A DNA stretch of 23,519 nt from a virus. The position numbers and the translations under genes are program-made. Below, in pieces: positions 8,909 through 16,437 of this stretch. The DNA is taken from IMG/VR virus record IMGVR_UViG_3300030451_003803, positions 1 to 23,519 of that record, one strand, 5' to 3'. Within the stretch, counting starts at the first letter, position 1. Every line of letters starts with the position of its first letter. The notes under the pieces were generated by a model. It did not search any database. It had not been told where the DNA came from and saw nothing but the letters and a program-made list of their open reading frames with translations.

Positions 8909-9159
8909 TCCTCTGGAACTACAACATCTTTTGGTGGTGCTAGCAATGGTAATCCATCAAAGCCAAGTTGCGCACCAACATCTAATGAAGTAGATTGCTC
9001 ATCATTAAACTCCATCTCAAACTGAAAAACCGCAGGGATACTAAAGTTCATTTCTTCAACACCCCTGCTACTCATGCAGCCTGAAAGCAACAAGCATGTG
9101 CCAATAAATAATGCTAGCAAGCATGCTAGCAAAATTGCTGCAATTTGCTCACGAATCAC
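8905..9159 (-). CDS. Small phage lipoprotein, possible outer-membrane spanin-like protein (84 aa)
   Basis: The start is a GTG at 9159, supported by an AAGGAG eight bases upstream and by a GTGA overlap with the stop of the gene before it. Residues 1-27 form a signal peptide: a short Arg/Glu N-region, a hydrophobic core (IAAILLACLLALFIGTCLLL) and a lipobox Leu-Leu-Ser-Gly-Cys with the acylated Cys at residue 28. The mature part is about 57 residues, acidic, and ends in a proline-rich tail (LPLLAPPKDVVVPEE) without a second membrane segment, so it is not a one-protein (u-type) spanin. Sitting directly behind two holin-like genes, it could be an outer-membrane spanin subunit for Gram-negative lysis, or a superinfection-related lipoprotein. 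The lipobox is seen; the role is inferred. The presence of a lipobox and spanin-like layout suggests a Gram-negative host. Confidence 0.75.
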   Translation of the reverse strand: MIREQIAAILLACLLALFIGTCLLLSGCMSSRGVEEMNFSIPAVFQFEMEFNDEQSTSLDVGAQLGFDGLPLLAPPKDVVVPEE

Positions 9160-9296
9160 TTACGATGCTCCTTTGCTATAGATAGTAGCATGTAAACGCA
9201 TGTAAGTAGACCAGCAGCAATACCTACAATAAGATTTAGTTCGCCTAATCCAAATGAAGCTGCTGTGCCAGTGACACCTACTATTGCGTCACGCAT
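9156..9296 (-). CDS. Small single-span membrane protein, holin-like (46 aa)
   Basis: Read by hand: ATG at 9296, TGA at 9158-9156, sequence beginning MRDAIVGVTGTAASFGLGEL and ending LLSIAKEHRK. Residues about 20-41 form one transmembrane helix (NLIVGIAAGLLTCVYMLLSI), followed by a short positively charged tail; residues 5-16 are a weaker hydrophobic/small-residue segment that could be a second, amphipathic span. Size, topology and charged C-terminus are those of small phage holins, which make the membrane holes that start lysis. It follows the other membrane gene by one base and overlaps the lipoprotein gene by four bases (GTGA), so the three are surely one translational group. Family membership cannot be stated without a search; no endolysin is encoded nearby. 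Confidence 0.7.
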   Translation of the reverse strand: MRDAIVGVTGTAASFGLGELNLIVGIAAGLLTCVYMLLSIAKEHRK

Positions 9297-9297
9297 G

Positions 9298-9495
9298 CTA
9301 CTTCTTTCCAGTCTGCTTGGCCTTTCCCACATTTAGTGCAAGTAGATCAAGTATGCGATACGCTTTACTTACCCAACGCTTGGCCCCATCAACAAACTGA
9401 TCATCTTTGGGGGTTGGGGTAATAGCAGCAATTGCGCTAGCAGCAGCTATGCTAGATGTTACTGCTAGCATGATAGTCTGAAGATTTAGTTCCAT
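9298..9495 (-). CDS. Small membrane protein, holin-like (65 aa)
   Basis: One N-terminal membrane segment is clear (about residues 7-26, TIMLAVTSSIAAASAIAAI), very rich in Ala and Ser, followed by TPTPKDDQF and a basic amphipathic helix RWVSKAYRILDLLALNVGKA that ends in a Lys tail. The combination of a short membrane span, a Pro-Lys-Asp-Asp linker and a closing DLLALNVGKAK is one I associate with small phage proteins annotated as holin-like or of unknown function; this is from memory. It is coupled by TAATG to the tail protein before it and by a one-base gap to the 46-residue membrane protein after it. Two tandem small membrane genes could be a holin and a modulator (antiholin), or a pinholin pair. 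Confidence 0.75.
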   Translation of the reverse strand: MELNLQTIMLAVTSSIAAASAIAAITPTPKDDQFVDGAKRWVSKAYRILDLLALNVGKAKQTGKK

Positions 9496-9896
9496 TATGC
9501 TACAGTTACGGTTAGATTGCCGCTTGAGATTTGGAATGAATCCCCATCATTAACGGTGGCAGAGCTGTCTAAAGCAGTATAAAACAATAAGTTGCCACTA
9601 GTGCTAGCGTCAAATATGCCTATACTGGTTACTGTTCCCCAATTACCACCTGATGCTGTAAATCCTGTTATGTCAGCATTGCTAGAAAGGCTTCCGCCTG
9701 TTCCGCTTGCTGCACTAAACTTAGCAGTAATTTCAACACGAGAATATCCGTTGCCACTTACTTCTGTTCCGCCACCTGCGTCACTTGGTGCAGATGTAAA
9801 CAGACCTAAATAGATATTAGTCGGTGCTGTAATGTTTGTTTGATTAAGGTAACAATCAAGAATCTGGTTCTCAACGTAATCTGATGCTTCTGACAT
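9495..9896 (-). CDS. Tail fibre family protein (133 aa)
   Basis: The protein shows the sequence pattern I know from a widespread small phage tail-fibre family: an N-terminal helix (SDYVENQILDCYLNQTNITA), then TNIYLGLFTSAPSDAGGGTE, VSGNGYSRVEITAKFSAASG and NWGTVTSIGIFDASTSGNLL, ending FYTALDSS...VNDGDSFQIS. These Gly/Ser/Thr-rich strands form a compact beta sandwich. Members sit beside other fibre genes and are thought to be virion-surface or fibre-base components; that role is inherited from family annotation, not proven. A good Shine-Dalgarno (AGGAGA, eight bases before the ATG) marks it as a fresh translation start after a 30-base gap, one of few in the operon. Its stop is shared in TAATG with the next, membrane-protein gene. 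Confidence 0.8.
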   Translation of the reverse strand: MSEASDYVENQILDCYLNQTNITAPTNIYLGLFTSAPSDAGGGTEVSGNGYSRVEITAKFSAASGTGGSLSSNADITGFTASGGNWGTVTSIGIFDASTSGNLLFYTALDSSATVNDGDSFQISSGNLTVTVA

Positions 9897-9926
9897 AGTT
9901 AGTGTCTCCTGTTATAGTTGTGTTTG

Positions 9927-10166
9927 TTAAATTCCTTCGGGATCGGTGTACCACTCACCTTCGGGATTGTTTAAAATAGTTAACATTTCAGCCTGTGTGT
10001 AGGCAGTTTTCCCTTCCAGCCATGCTGGTGCTGTGCCTTCATACTTAACAAATGTCTTGGTCTTGTCGTTATTCCAGCGAAGTGTCCTAGAACTGGTTTC
10101 AAGTACCTGCTCGAAATTAATATTAGTCGCCTCATCAGCGGTTAGGATTACATATGTTCTGCTCAC
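9927..10166 (-). CDS. Small tail-region protein of unknown function (79 aa)
   Basis: The start is taken as the GTG at 10166, whose GTGA overlaps the stop of the preceding gene; the frame is open further upstream but that part would lie wholly inside the other gene. The protein reads MSRTYVILTADEATNINFEQ, then VLETSSRTLRWNNDKTKTFV, and ends QAEMLTILNNPEGEWYTDPE. The pattern 'LETS..TLR...D.sKTFVK.eG..P.wL.gk..YT.aEml.IL' looks like a small globular alpha/beta protein that recurs in phages beside tail fibres; I have no name or function for it. Context between two fibre genes suggests a fibre-attachment, assembly or chaperone role. Confidence 0.7.
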   Translation of the reverse strand: MSRTYVILTADEATNINFEQVLETSSRTLRWNNDKTKTFVKYEGTAPAWLEGKTAYTQAEMLTILNNPEGEWYTDPEGI

Positions 10167-10378
10167 AATGTATCTTCTGGTTCGTAGTTCTCTATCGTAC
10201 CCTGTATGACATTGACAGAAGGCCAGCTCCCGTTTTCCTTGACCTTTAGAACCCAAGTGCCGTCTTCGATCTGCGAGGGATTGCCATAGGTCATGCCGTT
10301 GGGTAGCCCTAGGGCGGTAATTAATCTATCGGCTTCAGCTTGAGCCTCAGCCTGCGAGGTAAATCTTACGATCTTCAT
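10163..10378 (-). CDS. Small tail-region protein of unknown function (71 aa)
   Basis: ATG at 10378 overlaps the stop of the lectin-like fibre gene in TAATG. The protein begins MKIVRFTSQAEAQAEADRLI, an alpha helix after a short strand, followed by YGNPSQIEDGTWVLKVKENG and an acidic end (TIENYEPEDTL). It looks like a small alpha/beta domain with a beta hairpin around DGTWVLKV; no motif, signal or membrane segment is present. Its stop overlaps the next start in GTGA, so three consecutive genes here are coupled. Possible roles are fibre assembly factor or minor virion protein; nothing in the sequence decides. Confidence 0.7.
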   Translation of the reverse strand: MKIVRFTSQAEAQAEADRLITALGLPNGMTYGNPSQIEDGTWVLKVKENGSWPSVNVIQGTIENYEPEDTL

Positions 10379-11268
10379 TAGAAATCAGTAAATCCACTAA
10401 GGTTATATTTGCTTTCTACATAATCAATTAAAGCATTTTTGTCTGCTGTGGTTAAAGGCCCAGATGTGGCAGAGCCTCCCCCTCCAATCCATAGGGCCAT
10501 TTCGTACACCTTGCCATTTGGCCTGTAGCTACTGAAACCACCACCAAAACCTCCGATACCGATATTTGAAGTAGACGCTCCAGAGCCAGTGCTACCCTGT
10601 GCGTTATCGCCATCGACGTACAAATATGATGGGTCACTAGTATTAGGCTTCTCAAATAACAGCATGCGAGTGCTAGCACTCAAGGAAGTTAATCCGCTAT
10701 TGTTGCCTGTACCATTGTAACCACGATTAGTATCACTGTAGTAATAAAGCAAGTCGGAGGCTCTTCTAGTAAACAAGCCATTAGAGGTTCCATTCATTCC
10801 TGTCCAGTAACCGTTGTCACTTTTCATGACCTGAAACCAAACAAAAGGCCCGTATATAAAATTCTTAGTTTGCTCAATTAACTGATCGCCACCATCCCAA
10901 TCTAGGTAGGGGAGGCTATTTTCTCCGCTAGAATACCATGTTGGTTGCGCACTCGAAGATGATTGAGGCCCGTGATTATAAATAGATGAGCCAAATTTAG
11001 GTTTCCATGCAGTAGTTAGACTACTTCCATTAGAGGGGTTACCTGAAGAGTCTACCCCATTAATCTTTGCGGCATCAAGGTGCCAGAGTGGTTGCTGTGA
11101 AACGGAATTAGTTCCGTCCAAACTATACGGAGAATTTGTGGACTGATATTCACGCCACTGACTGCCATCGTAAATGATGGTTTTATAGGTGTCTGTCTCA
11201 TAAAGCATATCACCCTGACTTGGGCTAGCAGGACGAGTGGAGGATGTGCAGGTATTTAGGGTACTCAT
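10378..11268 (-). CDS. Lectin-like tail fibre protein, single concanavalin-like domain (296 aa)
   Basis: Residues about 10-42 carry the attachment-like motif seen at many phage fibre ends (RPASPSQGDMLYETDTYKTI, then IYDGSQWREY). After a linker, residues about 60-296 have the pattern of a concanavalin-like/LamG sandwich: a starting WHLDAAKINGVDSSGNP, LPYLDWDGGDQLIEQTKNFI (the 'FDG.dd' strand), a central strand set, IGIGGFGGGFSSYRPNGKVY, then EMALWIGG and a final helix ADKNALIDYVESKYNLSG typical of this domain's C-terminus. It probably binds a host-surface sugar. The start ATG overlaps the stop of the big fibre gene in ATGA. The N-terminal module is closely similar in pattern to the C-terminal end of that preceding protein, suggesting shared ancestry. 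Confidence 0.8.
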   Translation of the reverse strand: MSTLNTCTSSTRPASPSQGDMLYETDTYKTIIYDGSQWREYQSTNSPYSLDGTNSVSQQPLWHLDAAKINGVDSSGNPSNGSSLTTAWKPKFGSSIYNHGPQSSSSAQPTWYSSGENSLPYLDWDGGDQLIEQTKNFIYGPFVWFQVMKSDNGYWTGMNGTSNGLFTRRASDLLYYYSDTNRGYNGTGNNSGLTSLSASTRMLLFEKPNTSDPSYLYVDGDNAQGSTGSGASTSNIGIGGFGGGFSSYRPNGKVYEMALWIGGGGSATSGPLTTADKNALIDYVESKYNLSGFTDF

Positions 11269-14200
11269 GTCGGTGTGAATTCTGCCCAGCCAAGACTGGA
11301 GTCATATACATAATAGCTTTCAGTATCGGTTCCGTATGCTACTGTACCATTTGACGGAGTGCTGGCGAGTATATTTGTTTCGGTGTCGAATGTAGAAATT
11401 GTAAATCCAGAACTGCTAGAACTTGGAACGTCTGTGCTAAAGGTTGGACTGTTATTAAGGGTTGCTGTATGCCCATTGCCAGAGGTGTCGGCTACAGTAG
11501 TTCCTGTATTTTCTTCCATTCGCCAGTAGCCCACTAAGTTAGACTCGCTAGAAAGGTTTGTAGGCGCACCATTGTTGTAAATATTACTTACTTGCGTACT
11601 GGTTAGTTCGGAACTAAATACTGCTACTTCATCTATTTTTCCGTTTGCGTAGTCAGGAACAAAGTTAGCACCACCGATCCACACATCAGTTGTAGTGTTA
11701 TGCATTGCTGTATATCCACCTCCAGAATTACTGCTAGTACTTAATGCGCTACCGTTTAGGTATAGTTTCATACCATTATAGGCAGTTGATCCACCTGTTC
11801 CGTCATACGTCATTGCAACGTGTATCCACGACCCTTCGTGAGACTGAATAGAAGATGAGTAAACGCCCCTGTAATTGGATGTAGCACCATCATAAAGGTT
11901 AACCCCAAGTCTATCTAATCCGTCTACACCAAAAACATACTCGATATTTGAGCTATTAGTTTGTTTGGAGAAGATTCGGAATTTAGTAGCATCATCCATC
12001 TTAATCCAAGCTGCTACACTAAATGCTGAGTCGGTGGTGGAATTACCGAATGAAAAGTCGTTGTGGTCGCTTACTGACAGGTATTGGTTAGTCCCGTCTA
12101 GTGCTATGCTGTAGTTGTTAGAGTAAACTGGCAGGTCGGTACTGAAGCTTACTCCGTTTTTTGTAGTAGCTGTTCTGCTGTTTCCAGACGAGTCAGCTAT
12201 GGTTCCGTTGCTACCGCTAACAGTATTATCCTCAAAACGCCAGTAACCTTGCAGGTCTGCGGATGAAGTATAGCTACCATTATTACTAGTCAAGTTAAAC
12301 GGTTCACCACTATTGTAGACCTTGGTAATCTCTGCCGCTGTTAGAGCGGAATCCCAAATTGCAACCTCATCTATTTTTCCGTCGATACCGTATTGACTAT
12401 AGGCGGAACTTCTAAAAGCACTAATATTAGTTAGAGTTCCTGCACTTGAAGATCCTAAAGGTGCATCAAATTCTCCGTTTGTCGCAGTCGCCTCGTAACT
12501 TCCGTTTACGTAAATTTTAATTGTCGCACCAGTACCAGTACCTGTTCTGGTATACGCTAAATGTACCCAAGACCCAGTTGCTGGTAACGTAGTTGCTTCA
12601 ACTGTTGAGTTTCCACTTCCACCCTTTCTGCCGCTTACTTGATACCTTAATTGACTGCTAACTTCTCGTAAACGAAGCTGAAGGTAATCGGAATTATTGG
12701 TCGATCCACCCATGTAAAATATCGAGTCGTAATTACTTATAGTATCGAACTTTACCCACAGACTAACAGTATGCTCACCATTGCCTATTATGTTCTGGGC
12801 ATTAAATCCGTCCACCTCAATTAAATCATCTGATCCATCGAATGATGCGCTGTAGTTATTACTGTAAGGCGTGCTAGCACTACCACTAGCAGATGCTGAT
12901 AGGTTGACTTGGCAAGATGCTGTTCCTGAGTGGGTTTGTGTAGTTGTGCCACTAGCGGTTGATAATATGGTTACGCCAATGCTAGCTGTTCTTGAGTGTA
13001 GTTCTAGTAAGTTTCCGTTAGCACTTGTTGTAACCGCTACTGAAACTGTTGCTGTTCCTGAGTGGGTAACTGGTAATACAGAATGGTCACCCATCTTCCA
13101 CCAACCTTCTAGGTCGCTACTGCCTGTTAAGCTGGTTCCACTACCACTGTTATAAAGACTGGATACTTCGGTAGATGATAAAGACTTTGACCAGATACTT
13201 ACGTCATCGATTTTATAATCATGGTAAATTTGTGAACCACTTGAGGATGACTGTCTGCCTATTGCTATTTTTTCTGTAGTTGTAAAATCATCGAAATCAA
13301 TAGTACCTCCTCCGCTCGCTTGGTTTGATGCCACCTCACTTCCGTTTTTATAAATTTTAAGTGTATGATTTGTAGAGCTAGTCCTAATACCTACTAATAC
13401 TAAATGTAGCCACCCCGAATCACCGTTACCTAATGCTCCTGTAGTCTGGTTTACCGAAAGCGCAACTCCTCCAGCTCTGTAATATGCTTTTAGTAAACCG
13501 CTTTGTGTATAGAACTGAAGATAGTCAGGACTTGATGAATCTCCGTGAGGATAGTTCATTAATAACCTGATGAAAGATGCGTCACCATCTGGTAATCTAG
13601 CCCACAAGCTAAACGAAAATGAAGACCTAAGAACTGACTGATAGGTACTGCTAAATTGTGCGTAGTCATTAGTTCCATCAAAGTCTGTAGCTCTTGATCC
13701 TACCGCTGAGTCAGAAGTAAACAAAGGCCCATTAACCAAAGTCATATTGTTACCGTTAACAGTCTCATCGGGTACAGTTGTATTAGTATTAATACCTGCT
13801 GCACTTGCACTTAGATTAACCTGACAGGAAGCTGTGCCTGAGTGGGTAATAGCATTGCCATCACCCATTTTCCACCATGCAGCAAGATTACTACTACCTG
13901 CTAGGTCGGTTCCGTTACCGCTATTGTAAAGGTTACTAATTTGCGTAGACGTTAAGGCTGTACTCCAGATACTTATATCGTCTAACTTTCCGTCGTATTC
14001 AAAAGAAGGAACATATTGTCCCAATCCGTTAACGCTACCGTAAGCACCAATACTAGCAAACGAATCTACGGAAAAAAAGTTAGACAATGATAGCGTGTCG
14101 TTTCCGTTATTTGCTACTGTTACTGATGACCCATTAATGTAAATTATTGGAGTACAAGTACTATCTACTGTTACAGCAAGATGCGTCCAAGACGATTGCG

Positions 14201-14999
14201 CACCATCAGAAAATGCTGGGTTTAGTGTTTGCCTTCTTCTAAATTTACTTGATGTTCCATTCCAGTATTGGATGCCAGCTACTATATCACCACTTTGGTG
14301 TGTAAAAACCTGAAATGTCCATTCTGAAGTTCCAGAAGCTCTTTTAAACTCTCCCGAAGAACTAAAAATATAATTTACTTGAGTCGTTTGACCATCATTT
14401 GGTTTTAACCATGCACTAAAGGTAAACGGAGAATCTAAAACGTCTTCGTAGGTACTAGGTACGGTTGCCCCATGATCGCTACTTCTGTCAAAATCTACGC
14501 TTCTTGATCCTATTGCTGCATCAGCAGAAAATGATGGAGTAGTAGAAGACGAAGGACTACTAACCAATGTCATTGTGTTGCCGTTTCCGCTTTCATCAAG
14601 AACCTGTGTTAACGGATCAAAAATAAGCCCTGATGCGCTTACGCTTAAATTAACCTGACAAGATGCTGTACCTAAATAAGTTTGCCCTGTTTCTCCAGCA
14701 GCAGTTGTAGTAATAACTATAGATGCTGTTGCTGTACCGCTATGGGTAGAGGTTACTGAAGCAGATACTGTTGAACTGATTACAACTCCAACGGTAGCAG
14801 TGCCGAAGTGTTGCTGATCTGTTTGCTGACCACTTGCTGAAACTGCAATTGATGTTGATATTGTTGCTGACCCTTCGTGTGCCACTGAGCCAGCACAAGC
14901 AGCTAGCATGCTAACACTTATCCTAGCAATGTTATCAGTAACACCACCACGGGTACTGGCTATGTACCTTCCTTTAAATGCTGGTGCAAATCTTAGCAT
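11265..14999 (-). CDS. Large tail fibre/adhesin with four LamG-like lectin domains and 22-residue repeats (1244 aa)
   Basis: Residues 1-40 are a small N-terminal region. Residues 41-125 hold four short repeats of the form H-x-G-T/S-A-x(3)-V/I-x(2)-S/T-x-S-A, at 41, 64, 86 and 108; one more lies at 386 and three at 646, 668 and 690, always just before a lectin domain. Four LamG/concanavalin-like domains follow (about 165-380, 435-640, 715-920 and 963-1160). Each shows a 'DFDG/ALDG..D' strand, a Trp-x-His near the middle (W271, W530, W811, W1058), an 'iYiNGs' strand, a 'DGKiDDvsIW...L...qi..lYNsG' end and a closing 'L.gWWkmgD/GYWRmEe' block. The last 30 residues form a fibre-end motif (AYGTDTESYYVYDSSLGW). 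It probably decorates the tail and binds polysaccharide; the domain fold is recognised, the ligand is unknown. Confidence 0.9.
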   Translation of the reverse strand: MLRFAPAFKGRYIASTRGGVTDNIARISVSMLAACAGSVAHEGSATISTSIAVSASGQQTDQQHFGTATVGVVISSTVSASVTSTHSGTATASIVITTTAAGETGQTYLGTASCQVNLSVSASGLIFDPLTQVLDESGNGNTMTLVSSPSSSTTPSFSADAAIGSRSVDFDRSSDHGATVPSTYEDVLDSPFTFSAWLKPNDGQTTQVNYIFSSSGEFKRASGTSEWTFQVFTHQSGDIVAGIQYWNGTSSKFRRRQTLNPAFSDGAQSSWTHLAVTVDSTCTPIIYINGSSVTVANNGNDTLSLSNFFSVDSFASIGAYGSVNGLGQYVPSFEYDGKLDDISIWSTALTSTQISNLYNSGNGTDLAGSSNLAAWWKMGDGNAITHSGTASCQVNLSASAAGINTNTTVPDETVNGNNMTLVNGPLFTSDSAVGSRATDFDGTNDYAQFSSTYQSVLRSSFSFSLWARLPDGDASFIRLLMNYPHGDSSSPDYLQFYTQSGLLKAYYRAGGVALSVNQTTGALGNGDSGWLHLVLVGIRTSSTNHTLKIYKNGSEVASNQASGGGTIDFDDFTTTEKIAIGRQSSSSGSQIYHDYKIDDVSIWSKSLSSTEVSSLYNSGSGTSLTGSSDLEGWWKMGDHSVLPVTHSGTATVSVAVTTSANGNLLELHSRTASIGVTILSTASGTTTQTHSGTASCQVNLSASASGSASTPYSNNYSASFDGSDDLIEVDGFNAQNIIGNGEHTVSLWVKFDTISNYDSIFYMGGSTNNSDYLQLRLREVSSQLRYQVSGRKGGSGNSTVEATTLPATGSWVHLAYTRTGTGTGATIKIYVNGSYEATATNGEFDAPLGSSSAGTLTNISAFRSSAYSQYGIDGKIDEVAIWDSALTAAEITKVYNSGEPFNLTSNNGSYTSSADLQGYWRFEDNTVSGSNGTIADSSGNSRTATTKNGVSFSTDLPVYSNNYSIALDGTNQYLSVSDHNDFSFGNSTTDSAFSVAAWIKMDDATKFRIFSKQTNSSNIEYVFGVDGLDRLGVNLYDGATSNYRGVYSSSIQSHEGSWIHVAMTYDGTGGSTAYNGMKLYLNGSALSTSSNSGGGYTAMHNTTTDVWIGGANFVPDYANGKIDEVAVFSSELTSTQVSNIYNNGAPTNLSSESNLVGYWRMEENTGTTVADTSGNGHTATLNNSPTFSTDVPSSSSSGFTISTFDTETNILASTPSNGTVAYGTDTESYYVYDSSLGWAEFTPT
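12873..14930 (-). repeat. 22-residue H-x-GTA repeat units between lectin domains of the large fibre
   Basis: Eight diverged copies of a 22-codon unit (66-69 bases) lie inside the fibre gene, in groups of four (residues 41-125), one (386) and three (646-705). Their DNA shares pieces such as cctgagtgggt, found at 12925-12935, 13057-13067 and 13837-13847, each within a codon block for His-Ser-Gly-Thr-Ala. Three of the copies contain the same Cys-Gln-Val-Asn-Leu-Ser run. The copies bracket the lectin domains and could allow domain number to change by recombination. Coordinates give the span from first to last copy. Confidence 0.75.
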
Positions 15000-15017
15000 C
15001 GGTGTACCACTAGGGCA

Positions 15018-15488
15018 TTAGGAATTTTCGATAGATATAAAGAAGCGTAGTTTTAGGTAGTCAGCGTAAGCGTGAGTCGTAGACTCCCTAGCGATAGCAC
15101 CTATATAGATTGTGCTATTGTCAGAGTTGTACGGTATTGGAGCAAACGGAGATACTTGCGCTACATTTGCATTACCTAGATTTACCCAAGAAACTCCAGA
15201 GTCTACCACAGAAAGAACCTTGGTAGAGTCAGACACTGATATGCTAGCAGTTGAATCCTCCGAACCAATGGATACGTTTCCATCTAAAAATACTATATCA
15301 AATCTTTTTCCAGTGCTATTGCAATCTATGGCAATAACATTATTGATCGTGCCTCTTGCTGGTCTCGTTGTTGGGCCAAGAACTATTGCTTGAGTTGCTG
15401 CAATTACATCTCCTGAAGCAAATGTGCTAGCAGGGTGCGTAAGGGTAACGTCTATTACTTGGGTTCTAAAATTACTTATGCTAGGCAT
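15018..15488 (-). CDS. Beta-rich virion protein, unknown (156 aa)
   Basis: The ATG at 15488 has a Shine-Dalgarno GGAG nine bases upstream, lying inside the last codons of the adaptor gene. The protein is Ser/Thr/Val/Ile-rich with strand-turn alternation (VIDVTLTHPASTFASGDVIA, NSTGKRFDIVFLDGNVSIGS, LKLRFFISIENS at the end) and no membrane or enzyme motif. It looks like a compact beta-sandwich structural protein. Lying between the head-tail adaptor and the large fibre, it could be a fibre-base, tail-adaptor or capsid-decoration protein. I do not recognise the family. Its stop is TAA within TAATG, but the ATG there gives only a two-codon frame, so coupling is not used; the next gene starts 18 bases further. 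Confidence 0.75.
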   Translation of the reverse strand: MPSISNFRTQVIDVTLTHPASTFASGDVIAATQAIVLGPTTRPARGTINNVIAIDCNSTGKRFDIVFLDGNVSIGSEDSTASISVSDSTKVLSVVDSGVSWVNLGNANVAQVSPFAPIPYNSDNSTIYIGAIARESTTHAYADYLKLRFFISIENS

Positions 15489-15492
15489 TGTG

Positions 15493-16104
15493 CTATCTCC
15501 ATTGTGATGAGGTGTGTGTTGTAAATATTGTTGCAGTTTGTTGACGCTGCTGACGCTCTAATATGTCTAGCTCATCTAGCATTGCCTCTTCCGCTTGCGT
15601 TCTTACGAGCCTGTTTTTTTCATGCTGCCCCTCCGATGCTAGCCAATCACTGTAGCATCCATAAACGCAATAATTGAAAAACCTATACGGAAACGTGTGA
15701 GTGCTGTCGCTACCATCGTAGCTTGAGTAGTCTGGTATTCGTTGTCTATATAAGACAAAAACCGTTGCTAGGTTTGTTGTGTTAAGTAATACCGCCCCCT
15801 CGTGATTTACCAAAAACGGAACCTCATACGGAAACTTATTTGCATAAGGGTCGGCTGAGTAAATATTTAAAAACTCACCTATAGCCTCCTTATTGGTTTG
15901 CTCGTAGGCAATTACATTGCTAGCAGGAGTTCTTTGTTCGGTTCTGCAAATGTCAGGCCAATTTGCACGATTCCATCCTTTGCGAATCCATGCCTTAAAA
16001 AAACTATTTATAGCTGACTTTTCTGTAGCTAGCAGGGTGTCAGCCCCAATCAGATGCTGTACATTACTGAGAAGGTCATTATATTTTGCAGTTCTTTCTG
16101 CCAT
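15493..16104 (-). CDS. Probable head-tail adaptor/connector protein (203 aa)
   Basis: A mostly helical protein that starts MAERTAKYNDLLSNVQHLIG, has a helix-turn region around SAINSFFKAWIRKGWNRANW and PDICRTEQRTPASNVIAYEQ, a beta middle (FVLYRQRIPDYSSYDGSDST) and a final helix (QAEEAMLDELDILERQQRQQ). This arrangement, a short protein two places after the major capsid gene with N-terminal helices, 'W...W', a beta hairpin and a C-terminal helix, is what is expected of ring-forming head-to-tail adaptors that dock under the portal. The identification is by position and pattern, not by a specific signature. ATG is at 16104 one base after the upstream TAG, within a GCATGCTAGCATGG palindromic junction. 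Confidence 0.65.
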   Translation of the reverse strand: MAERTAKYNDLLSNVQHLIGADTLLATEKSAINSFFKAWIRKGWNRANWPDICRTEQRTPASNVIAYEQTNKEAIGEFLNIYSADPYANKFPYEVPFLVNHEGAVLLNTTNLATVFVLYRQRIPDYSSYDGSDSTHTFPYRFFNYCVYGCYSDWLASEGQHEKNRLVRTQAEEAMLDELDILERQQRQQTATIFTTHTSSQWR

Positions 16105-16105
16105 G

Positions 16106-16429
16106 CTAGCATGCCTTAAATTGAGGGTTATCCCTATCCCACTCCCTTAACCACTGCTTGTCACTCCAAATTGCAGCATCTCCGTGATGTTGTATCCATC
16201 TGTGAAATTCACGGGCAGGAATAACTCTTTTAAGTTGCCCCAGTCCCTGCTTAGTCTTTGCACCTATACACTCCTGTGCTTCCTTTTGTGCTTCCATGTG
16301 CCGCTTTTTGGCAACGGACTCCTGCACTTCATGCTGGGTAGCAGTTCGCAAATAACGCTCAAGGTTATTCATGTATTGAGTGCCGTTTAATCCGACAAGC
16401 TGCGGTACTTCTATGTTTTTTTCGCTCAT
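16106..16429 (-). CDS. Small protein downstream of the capsid gene, unknown (107 aa)
   Basis: The sequence has a helical N-terminal half (MNNLERYLRTATQHEVQESV, then a Lys/Glu-rich segment) and a Trp/Arg/Asp-rich C-terminal quarter (AREFHRWIQHHGDAAIWSDK, then QWLREWDRDNPQFKAC). The end resembles short phage proteins that follow the major capsid gene and whose role is not settled; I remember the pattern 'IpareyfrW...hG..iW.D..wlke..rDnP' but have no name. It lies 70 bases after the capsid stop, behind a strong hairpin, and one base before the adaptor gene. No good Shine-Dalgarno is visible before its ATG, so translation may depend on the hairpin structure or on ribosomes arriving from upstream. 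Confidence 0.75.
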   Translation of the reverse strand: MSEKNIEVPQLVGLNGTQYMNNLERYLRTATQHEVQESVAKKRHMEAQKEAQECIGAKTKQGLGQLKRVIPAREFHRWIQHHGDAAIWSDKQWLREWDRDNPQFKAC

Positions 16430-16437
16430 TTCTTTTA

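Noticed and set aside
8568-8993. A 141-codon plus-strand frame opposite the nozzle and lipoprotein
   Set aside because: It lies fully across two well-supported minus-strand genes and has low-complexity Ser/Pro/Leu composition.
11265-14999. A diversity-generating retroelement target in the large fibre
   Set aside because: No reverse transcriptase or template repeat is visible and the repeated words look like domain linkers, not adenine-substituted copies.
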